Assembly: GCA_026706165.1 (NCBI GenBank)
Contig: JAPOZF010000026.1
Span: 1-12,008, forward strand
Direction: 5' to 3'
Source: Gemmatimonadota bacterium
GTDB taxonomy: Bacteria; Latescibacterota; UBA2968; UBA8231
DNA: 12,008 bases
Positions 6,244 through 12,008 of the stretch are shown in pieces. Made by a program: the position numbers and the translations under genes. Each line of letters begins with the position of its first letter. The first letter of the stretch is position 1. A model generated the notes under the pieces. The model searched no databases and was not told where the DNA came from. It was given only the letters and a program-made list of their open reading frames with translations.

Positions 6244-7532
6244 GCCCGCGAGCGGACGCGTCGGGCCGGATCTCCAAGCTTCTTCGAGGCCAGGGCGACG
6301 AGCTCCCTGCTTCTCCCGGAGTGCTTCATAGCGAGACGTAGAACATCGACGACGGCACCGGCCCGCGCGCTGGCACTTCCGCTCGCGAGTCCCTCCTCAC
6401 AGCGGGAGAGTTGGGAATCGAAGCCGCCATGGCTGATCCTCGGGGCCTCTCCGGACTGCTGGTGAAGCACCTCCCTCAGAAGGTTCTCCTTGTCTTTGCG
6501 GACGATGCGGTTAGGCTCTTCGAGCATGGCACAGGCTGCCTTGTCAAGTGGTACGTCCGCCGCCCAGTCCTCCAGGTATGATACAGCGCGTTGACGAACC
6601 TGTTTTGCTCGATCGAAGAGGAGACTGACGACAAGGGGAACAATCTCCGTGCGGATGACCTCCGGTTTGCAGGGCAGATGACAGAGTGACAGAATCGTAC
6701 CGAACCTGACCTCCCGGTTGGCATCGGATAATCCTCGTTTGACGATCTCGAGGGCCGGGTGGTTCGGGTCGTCTTCGGCGAAGGAGGCGGCATAATACGC
6801 CGCCATTCGTCTGGTTTTTGGCCTGGGGGCTTCGAGGGCTCTGTCGAAGCCTTCGATAGCTGCACCCGCACCGAGACGCCGGAGCTCGCGATAGACGTCA
6901 TAGGAATGGGCATCATGCCGGGAAAGCGCCTTGAGGACACGCTGCGTCAGGTCCTCCCCGGGTCCCTCGGATGCAAGTGTCGTTTCAACCATTTCCATAT
7001 CTCGCTTTAACGACTTTCGTCCATGATGCAGTCGCGCCTTGACAGTCCCGATCGGTGCAGTCTGAATCCGAGCGATCTCCACAATGGAATAACCGCTCAG
7101 GTAGTGGAGCGTGATCGTTTCCCGTTGGGCCGGACCCAGTCGCGCGACGGCAGCGATCACCTGATCTCGCAACTCGTTGCCCTTCAACGCCCTGTGCATC
7201 TCTGCATACTGCGGATCGTTGGCGATCTGCTCGACGTCGATACTATCCCTCCGCCGCCGGAGCCAATCGATGCTCTTGTTGATCGCCATCGTTCGCAACC
7301 ATGCGCCCAGCCGCGCGGGGTCCTTTAATCGATCGAGTTGAAGGAAGGCGTCCACGAATACTGACTGGGCAATGTCCTCCGCCTCGTGGAAGTCACTCAC
7401 CCTCGCCAGGGTCACGCCGAACACGGCACTCTGGTACCGTCTCACAATCGGATCGAACGCTTCAGGTCCCTTCGCCAGGGCAGCCGCGACAAGTGCTTCG
7501 TCCTTCATCGTCACCGGATCGACCTCTACCAT
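6195..7532 (-). CDS. ECF-type RNA polymerase sigma factor fused to a HEAT-like repeat domain
   Basis: Predicted 445 residues. Region sigma2 spans about 26-95 (FDPIVRRYQSAVFGVTLAR, then DIAQSVFVDAF and GAWLRTMAINKSIDWLRRR). Region sigma4 spans about 122-179 (LGPAQRETITLHYLSGYSIVEIA, then GTVKARLHHGRKSLKRDM) and would bind the -35 element. A normal ECF factor ends near here; instead some 240 residues follow with HEAT-like helices carrying VRxxA-type motifs at about 240-250, 270-283, 307-320, 338-352 and 421-430. HEAT domains bind proteins, so the tail may sense or dock a regulator; this is inference. The last codons, after about residue 429, look frameshifted (see 6115-6243). No gene for an anti-sigma factor adjoins it. 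Neither start (7532, or MKDEAL at 7508) has a good ribosome site; the longer form is given. Confidence 0.8.
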   Translation of the reverse strand: MVEVDPVTMKDEALVAAALAKGPEAFDPIVRRYQSAVFGVTLARVSDFHEAEDIAQSVFVDAFLQLDRLKDPARLGAWLRTMAINKSIDWLRRRRDSIDVEQIANDPQYAEMHRALKGNELRDQVIAAVARLGPAQRETITLHYLSGYSIVEIARIQTAPIGTVKARLHHGRKSLKRDMEMVETTLASEGPGEDLTQRVLKALSRHDAHSYDVYRELRRLGAGAAIEGFDRALEAPRPKTRRMAAYYAASFAEDDPNHPALEIVKRGLSDANREVRFGTILSLCHLPCKPEVIRTEIVPLVVSLLFDRAKQVRQRAVSYLEDWAADVPLDKAACAMLEEPNRIVRKDKENLLREVLHQQSGEAPRISHGGFDSQLSRCEEGLASGSASARAGAVVDVLRLAMKHSGRSRELVALASKKLGDPARRVRSRAAMSCGRGRTMSRPRW

Positions 7533-7874
7533 ACCTGTCGCATCAGGGGTCCAAAAGGTTGCCTTGCTGGTTGAGGGCAGGCTTCGTCCGCATGCGCACC
7601 TGAGTTGGGGGCAACACCGACATCGGCAGGCTCTCTGTGCCCTCGCAGGGTATTTCTCATCTGTTGTCGTTCATTCAAATTTGGCATGGACACGCAGCGA
7701 TCAGCCAGAGAAAAGCAGTGGCGAATTGTTGGGTTGTTACCGGTTGCGTCCGATCCGCCTGGCGGCGGGATGCAAACCACGGAGCGGGATTCCGGGACAA
7801 ACCCGCCGAGACCGAGTGAGCAGCCGCAGGACTGCCTGAAAAATGTCGAGGGATTCTCGCGAAAGGGAAGTGAA
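7533..7874. other. Divergent intergenic region between the sigma-HEAT gene and the sugar ABC operon
   Basis: This 342-bp stretch separates two genes transcribed away from each other and must hold both promoters. The permease frame stays open leftward to 7605, but the translated segment is low in hydrophobic residues and unlike any permease N-terminus, so it is judged non-coding. A short AT-rich patch with the palindrome CAAATTTG lies at about 7677-7684. No convincing promoter pair, riboswitch or RNA gene was found. Confidence 0.5.
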
Positions 7875-8780
7875 GTGAACCGGTTGGCTCTGCTGTCCGA
7901 GACGAAGTGGTGGGCCCAGCTGCTGATCCTGCCCAGCCTGCTGCTGCTGTTCGCCATCCTCGTCTACCCGATCGGATCGGGGATTCTCCTCAGCTTCAAG
8001 GAGATGCGGCTGACGCGGCCCGACCTCGGGGTCCCCTTCGTCGGCCTGCGGCACTACGTCGAGCTCGCCGGGGATCCGGTGTTCCGCGCAGCCGCTTTCA
8101 ACACCCTCGTCTGGGTCGCAGCGGGAACCGCCACCCAGCTCGCCCTCGGGATGGTGACCGCCCTGGGGCTGAACCGCGGCCTGCAGCGGGCGCTGCCCGG
8201 GATGCGGTGGGCCCGCGTGGCGGTGCTGCTGCCCTGGGTCATGCCTTCGGTGGTGGCCGGGCACATGTGGGCCCTGATGCTCGATTCCAGGCTGGGGGTG
8301 ATCAACGATCTGCTGGTGCGCCTCGGCATACTCGCCGACTACCACCCCTTCTTCGCCGACTCCGACACGGCGATGCCGGCGGTGCTGACCGTCGCCCTGT
8401 GGGGATCCTTTCCGTTCTTCACCCTGTTCCTGCTCGCCGGGCTCCAGGGCATCCCCGACGAGCTCTACGAGGCGGCCGATGTCGACGGCGCGGGCCTCTG
8501 GCTCCAGTTCCGCACCATCACCCTGCCCCTGCTGATGCCCATCGTCGTCGCCACCGTCGTGCTCCGCGTCATCGGCATGGTCAACGCCCCCGACCTGCTG
8601 GTGGTGCTCACCGGCGGGGGACCCGGCCACGCCACCCAGGTGCTGTCCCTCTACGCCTTCCAGAAGGCGTACGCCGAGTTCGACTTCGGTTACGCCGCGG
8701 CCCTGTCGGTGGTGATGCTCCTGCTGCTGATGGCCTTCACCGTCGTCTACGTGCGCGTCTCCGGGGTGATGGAGGAATAG
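7875..8780 (+). CDS. Carbohydrate ABC transporter permease, MalF/UgpA type
   Basis: Predicted 301-residue inner-membrane protein, one of two permease subunits of a sugar importer. Hydrophobic spans are visible at about 14-40, 72-97, 113-135, 167-190, 221-247 and 274-294, six in all. The cytoplasmic EAA loop that contacts the ATPase is E199-A-A-D-V-D-G, continuing to LPLL at 220. The GTG start at 7875 has a purine-rich GGGAAGTGAA just upstream and gives the usual length and an N-terminus (NRLALLSETKWWAQLLILPS) that enters directly into the first membrane span; longer in-frame starts add about 90 unrelated residues. It overlaps the next permease gene by one base. Membership in the CUT1 importer group is firm; the sugar is unknown. 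Confidence 0.88.
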   Translation: MNRLALLSETKWWAQLLILPSLLLLFAILVYPIGSGILLSFKEMRLTRPDLGVPFVGLRHYVELAGDPVFRAAAFNTLVWVAAGTATQLALGMVTALGLNRGLQRALPGMRWARVAVLLPWVMPSVVAGHMWALMLDSRLGVINDLLVRLGILADYHPFFADSDTAMPAVLTVALWGSFPFFTLFLLAGLQGIPDELYEAADVDGAGLWLQFRTITLPLLMPIVVATVVLRVIGMVNAPDLLVVLTGGGPGHATQVLSLYAFQKAYAEFDFGYAAALSVVMLLLLMAFTVVYVRVSGVMEE

Positions 8781-9628
8781 TGCGGTTCCGCTCCCGTAAA
8801 CGCACCGACAGGCTCCTCGACCTGCTGACCGTGCTGCTGATCGCGGCGACGGCCCTGTTCTCGCTCTTCCCGCTCGCCTGGACCTTCCTGACCTCCCTCA
8901 AGCGCGAGGAGGAGATCGTCACCCGCGTCCTCCAGTACGTGCCGCGGCGGGTCACCTTCGACAACTACGCGACCTTGTGGCAGCAGTCGGACTTTCCCAC
9001 CCTCGTCGCCAACAGCGCCGTGGTCACGGCGATCACCTGCCTGATTTGCCTCGCCGTCGGCATCCTGGCGGCCTACAGCTTCTCGCGCTACCGCTTCCGG
9101 GGCCGCGACCGCCTGCTGATCTTCTACCTCGTGGTCCGCATGTTTCCCGTCGTGCTGCTGATCATCCCGCTGTTCGTGATGATGCGCGACCTCGGACTGC
9201 TCGATACCCGCTTCGGGCTGGCGCTGGCGTACACCGCGTTCCTGGTGCCGCTGTGCATCTGGATGCTCAAGGGGTTCTTCGACGCGATACCGGCCGAGCT
9301 CGAGGACGCCGCCCGCATCGACGGCTGCACCCGCCTGGGGGCGCTCTGGCGCATCGTGCTGCCGCTGGCCCGCCCCGGCCTGGCGACGACGGCGGTGTTC
9401 GTAGCCATCGCCGCCTGGAACGAGTTTCTGTTCGCCATGATGATGACGACGAGCCAGGGCTCGCGCACCTGGCCGGTCGGGCTGCAGCTGATGGTGGGGG
9501 AGTTCCAGCTGCCGTGGGGGCCGCTGAGCGCCGGCGGCATCGTCACCGTCGTCCCGATCCTGCTGTTCTTCGCGGTCGTGCAGCGATCGCTGATCCGCGG
9601 CCTGACCTCGGGGGCGGTCAAAGGATAG
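8780..9628 (+). CDS. Carbohydrate ABC transporter permease, MalG/UgpE type
   Basis: Predicted 282-residue partner permease. A short basic N-terminus (RFRSRKRTDR) leads into the first membrane span at about 13-39; further spans are at about 77-100, 111-135, 145-165, 203-222 and 250-270. The EAA loop is E175-D-A-A-R-I-D-G-C, running to LPLARPG at 200. The NYATLW motif at 62-67 is typical of MalG-type subunits. The GTG start shares its G with the TAG stop of the previous gene, and GGAGG lies 4 bases upstream, inside that gene's end, so translation is coupled. The heterodimer with the MalF-type subunit forms the import channel. Confidence 0.88.
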   Translation: MRFRSRKRTDRLLDLLTVLLIAATALFSLFPLAWTFLTSLKREEEIVTRVLQYVPRRVTFDNYATLWQQSDFPTLVANSAVVTAITCLICLAVGILAAYSFSRYRFRGRDRLLIFYLVVRMFPVVLLIIPLFVMMRDLGLLDTRFGLALAYTAFLVPLCIWMLKGFFDAIPAELEDAARIDGCTRLGALWRIVLPLARPGLATTAVFVAIAAWNEFLFAMMMTTSQGSRTWPVGLQLMVGEFQLPWGPLSAGGIVTVVPILLFFAVVQRSLIRGLTSGAVKG

Positions 9629-9635
9629 GAGAGAG

Positions 9636-10922
9636 ATGTCGATTTCCGGGCGCGGCTGGAACCGCCGCGAATTCATCCAGACCACCGGTCTGGCGACTAC
9701 CGCTCTGTCGGGCGCGGGTCTGGGTCTGGCGGCTTGCGGCGACGACGGTGGACAGCAGGCATCAGGCCCCCGCATCAACTACTGGCATCACTTCACCAAT
9801 CAGACCGAGATGAAGGGCCTGCGGGAGGTGATGACGATGTTCGCCAGCGAGCACCCCGGCATCGAGCTGGCGCAGGAGAACATCCCAAACAAGGACTTCA
9901 TGGCGAAGTTCACCGCCGCGGTGCAGGCCGGCACGCGCCCGCACACGACGATGGTCACCAGCGACCGACTGGGGAACATGGCGGCCATGGGCGGGCTCGT
10001 CGACCTGGCCGACCGCGTCGACCGCTGGGAGCTGAAGGCGCACTTCCCCGAGGACCGCTGGGCGGGAGTTTCGGTCGGCGACGCGGTGTACGGCGTTCCC
10101 GCCTTCGCCTTCGTCGACTGGATGTACTACCGCAGGGACTGGTTCGAGGAGGCGGGGATCGCCGGACCGCCGGCGACCCTGGAGGAATTCCAGGAAGCGG
10201 CCATCAAGTTGACTGATCCGGCGCGGGGGCGTTACGGCTTCGGCATGCGCGCCGGGGACGGCGGCCACAACCACGTCATCGACATGATCGAAGCCTTCGG
10301 GTCCCCCATCGTGGCCGGGGGAAAGCCGGCCATCGATGCGGCCAGAGCGGCGGACGCCCTGCGCTTCTACTCAGAGCTCTACACCCTTCACAAGGTGGTG
10401 CCGCCGAGTGCCCCGAACGACAGCTACCGCCAGATCATGGAGGCGTTCCGCACCGGCCAGACCGGGATGCTGTGGCACGGCACCGGATCGCTCACCGAGG
10501 TGCAGCGCTCGCTGGGCCCCGGGCAGTTCATGACCGCCCTGAAACCGGCGGGCCCCGAGGCCCTGGTCTCGCGCCTGGGATATCTCTACAACGGGCTGAT
10601 GAAGGATGAGGAAGCCGAGGCCTCCTGGGACTGGGTGAGCTACTGGGGGCGGGTCGATCCCACCGTGAGGTTCATGGAGATCACCGGGTACTTCCCCGCA
10701 TCAGCCCAGGTGGCGGCCGACCCGCGGGTCACGGGCAACCCGTATTTCGCCGTCGCCATGGAAGCGGTGAAACGGGGCCGGCTGCCGCTGCAGTTCGTCG
10801 GGGCGGAGGCCTGGGGCCGGCATACGGTCCTGCCGGCGTTTCAGAAGATCCTCACCGGGGATTCGACCCCCGGACAGGCGGTCGACGAGATCGCCGAAGG
10901 GCTCGACCGGATTCTCAGCTGA
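9636..10922 (+). CDS. Carbohydrate ABC transporter substrate-binding lipoprotein (family 1), Tat signal
   Basis: Predicted 428-residue binding protein that delivers sugar to the two permeases encoded just upstream. The N-terminus carries a twin-arginine motif, NRREFIQTTG (9-18), and a lipobox L31-A-A-C34, so it is probably exported folded by Tat and anchored as a lipoprotein at C34. The mature part begins with the family pattern INYWHHFTNQTEMKGL and continues through FASEHPGIELAQ, VYGVPAFAFVDWMYYRRDWFEEAGI (about 149-173) and PATLEEFQEAAIKL, all typical of SBP_bac_1. AGGAGA lies 5 bases before the ATG and the gap to the permease gene is 7 bp. Its stop codon lies within the 3' end of the converging oxidoreductase gene. 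Ligand unknown. Confidence 0.88.
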   Translation: MSISGRGWNRREFIQTTGLATTALSGAGLGLAACGDDGGQQASGPRINYWHHFTNQTEMKGLREVMTMFASEHPGIELAQENIPNKDFMAKFTAAVQAGTRPHTTMVTSDRLGNMAAMGGLVDLADRVDRWELKAHFPEDRWAGVSVGDAVYGVPAFAFVDWMYYRRDWFEEAGIAGPPATLEEFQEAAIKLTDPARGRYGFGMRAGDGGHNHVIDMIEAFGSPIVAGGKPAIDAARAADALRFYSELYTLHKVVPPSAPNDSYRQIMEAFRTGQTGMLWHGTGSLTEVQRSLGPGQFMTALKPAGPEALVSRLGYLYNGLMKDEEAEASWDWVSYWGRVDPTVRFMEITGYFPASAQVAADPRVTGNPYFAVAMEAVKRGRLPLQFVGAEAWGRHTVLPAFQKILTGDSTPGQAVDEIAEGLDRILS

Positions 10923-11928
10923 TTCCGGAGCCCCGGGCAGGAAGCACCACCTCCCTGCCGGAGCGGGACGACTCCATGCAGGCGCTCATCACCTCCACTA
11001 CGTGGCGGCCGTATTCGCCGGTCACCGGGGGCTCGGTTCCGGCGTCGACGGAGGCGACGAACTCCTCGAGCTGCCGCGTAGTCACGTCGCAGGTTTCGGG
11101 TACCTCGACTTTCTCCCAGTTTCCGGTCTCGTCCCTGGCGATGAACAGGTCGTCGTTGTTCGACTCGATTCCGTTGCGCAGCTGAATCATCCCTTCGGTG
11201 CACACGAACTCGGTGCTGAAGCGCCGTCCGCCGGTCTTCCACCACACGTGGATCAGCGTCGAGTACACGCCGTTCTCGAACTGCAGCATGGCCATTGCCA
11301 CGTCGTCGGCGGAGAACTCGAAGAAGCGGCTGTCGACCAGCGCCTTGACGGCGGCGACGCGGCTGCCCGTCCACCAGCAGGAGCGGTCGATCAGGTGGAC
11401 GCCGTTCTGGTACCACAGTCCGCCGTGGGTCGCCTTGTCGAGGTACCAGGCCTGTCTTTCGGGAACGAACGGCCGGTAGCCCTCGTCGCAGAGGCAGACG
11501 AGGTCGCCGAGGGCGCGCTCCTCCAGGAGCTTCCCAACCGCCATGTTCGCCGGATGGAAGTGGTGCATGTGGCCGACGGAGAGCTGTTTCCCCGCTCGAT
11601 GCGCCGCGGCGATCATGGCGTCGCACTGCTCGACGTTGACCGCCATCGGTTTCTCGACGAGGACGTCCTTGCCGGCCTCGAGCGCGGCGACCGTTTGTTC
11701 GCAGTGCAGCCCGTGGGGCGTGCAGACGATGACGATGTCGACTTCGCCGCAGGAAAGCAGGTTGCGGTAGTCGTCAAAGCCCTGGCAGCCGTGCGCGGCG
11801 CAGGCCTCGGCCAGGCGTTCCGGGTCGGTGTCGGCGGCCGCCACCAGCCGCGTCGATTCGAGCTCCGCAGCGGCCCGCATGTGGGCTGTGGCTATGCTGC
11901 CCGCCCCGATGATCCCGATTCCGTGCAT
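10915..11928 (-). CDS. Gfo/Idh/MocA family oxidoreductase
   Basis: Predicted 337-residue cytosolic NAD(P)-dependent dehydrogenase; the family oxidises sugars, inositols and related polyols. The Rossmann motif is G8-A-G-S-I-A13. The signature EKP lies at 92-94 (VLVEKPMAVN), with K93 expected to be catalytic. NGVHLIDRSCWW (175-186) supplies the family's H178/D181 active-site pair. The C-terminal half, from about 125, is the usual alpha/beta sheet domain. The ATG at 11928 has GGAGG 7 bases upstream; a 23-codon in-frame extension lacks family similarity. The gene runs convergently to the ABC operon and overlaps its last gene by 8 bp. The context suggests, but does not prove, that it acts on the sugar imported by that operon. 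Confidence 0.88.
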   Translation of the reverse strand: MHGIGIIGAGSIATAHMRAAAELESTRLVAAADTDPERLAEACAAHGCQGFDDYRNLLSCGEVDIVIVCTPHGLHCEQTVAALEAGKDVLVEKPMAVNVEQCDAMIAAAHRAGKQLSVGHMHHFHPANMAVGKLLEERALGDLVCLCDEGYRPFVPERQAWYLDKATHGGLWYQNGVHLIDRSCWWTGSRVAAVKALVDSRFFEFSADDVAMAMLQFENGVYSTLIHVWWKTGGRRFSTEFVCTEGMIQLRNGIESNNDDLFIARDETGNWEKVEVPETCDVTTRQLEEFVASVDAGTEPPVTGEYGRHVVEVMSACMESSRSGREVVLPARGSGIS

Positions 11929-11964
11929 TCCGATCCTCCGTTGGAGTAGCCAGCAGACGGCTGC

Positions 11965-11993
11965 AACGTAACCCTGCCCGAATCCGCCTTCAA
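11965..11993 (-). promoter_or_regulatory. Candidate promoter of the Gfo/Idh/MocA gene
   Basis: On the minus strand, TTGAAG (11988-11993) and TACGTT (11965-11970) are separated by 17 bp. A transcript would begin near 11958, about 30 bases before the ATG at 11928. The -35 match is fair, the -10 match weak. Confidence 0.3.
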
Positions 11994-12008
11994 GCATCGC
12001 GGGGCAGG

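Noticed and set aside
7605..7874. N-terminal extension of the MalF-type permease by about 90 residues
   Set aside because: The extension is not hydrophobic and unlike family members; the GTG at 7875 with a purine-rich site upstream gives the normal length.
8747..9778. Minus-strand 343-codon open frame opposite the MalG-type permease
   Set aside because: Low-complexity Gln/His/Arg-rich translation opposite a clear membrane protein.
10936..10958. GGCAGG/CCTGCC inverted repeat at the end of the Gfo/Idh/MocA gene as a terminator
   Set aside because: Six base pairs inside coding sequence, no T-run; expected by chance in GC-rich DNA.

Overview
The window looks like a chromosomal segment of a GC-rich, probably Gram-negative bacterium. 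Exported proteins carry Sec, Tat and lipoprotein signals. The mix of a YejA-type binding protein, a HpcH/HpaI aldolase, Gfo/Idh/MocA and 2-hydroxyacid dehydrogenases, a sugar ABC importer, CBM9-like secreted proteins and an ECF sigma factor fused to HEAT repeats recalls uncultured marine or soil lineages such as Latescibacterota, Poribacteria or Gemmatimonadota. That placement is an inference from gene content only. No phage, IS element, CRISPR array, tRNA or rRNA was seen.

Layout. Positions 1-1417 (minus) hold an aldolase gene followed after 30 bp by the 5' part of a YejA-like solute-binding protein gene that runs off the left edge; a dyad that overlaps a possible promoter lies just upstream. 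Positions 1677-2950 (minus) hold two tandem secreted paralogues in AT-richer DNA: a full-length CBM9-like protein and a miniature that keeps only the two ends of the larger one. Positions 3159-3886 (minus) are an AbrB antitoxin/PIN toxin pair with a perfect 15-bp dyad upstream. Positions 4116-5946 (plus) encode a D-2-hydroxyacid dehydrogenase and a beta-hydroxyacid-dehydrogenase-like DUF1932 protein. Positions 6115-7532 (minus) encode an ECF sigma factor with a long HEAT-like C-terminal half whose last repeat appears to be frameshifted. Positions 7875-10922 (plus) are a compact MalF/MalG/binding-protein operon without its ATPase. Positions 10915-11928 (minus) encode a Gfo/Idh/MocA oxidoreductase that converges on, and overlaps by 8 bp, the binding-protein gene.

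How the genes may work together: the importer, the binding proteins, the aldolase and three NAD(P)-dependent dehydrogenases fit uptake and oxidative breakdown of sugars, sugar acids or hydroxyacids. They lie in at least four transcription units and no substrate can be read from the sequence. The toxin-antitoxin pair and the sigma-HEAT gene are unrelated passengers as far as can be seen. No clearly new multi-gene defence or metabolic system was found; the most unusual items are the sigma-HEAT fusion with its shifted tail and the full-length/miniature secreted pair.
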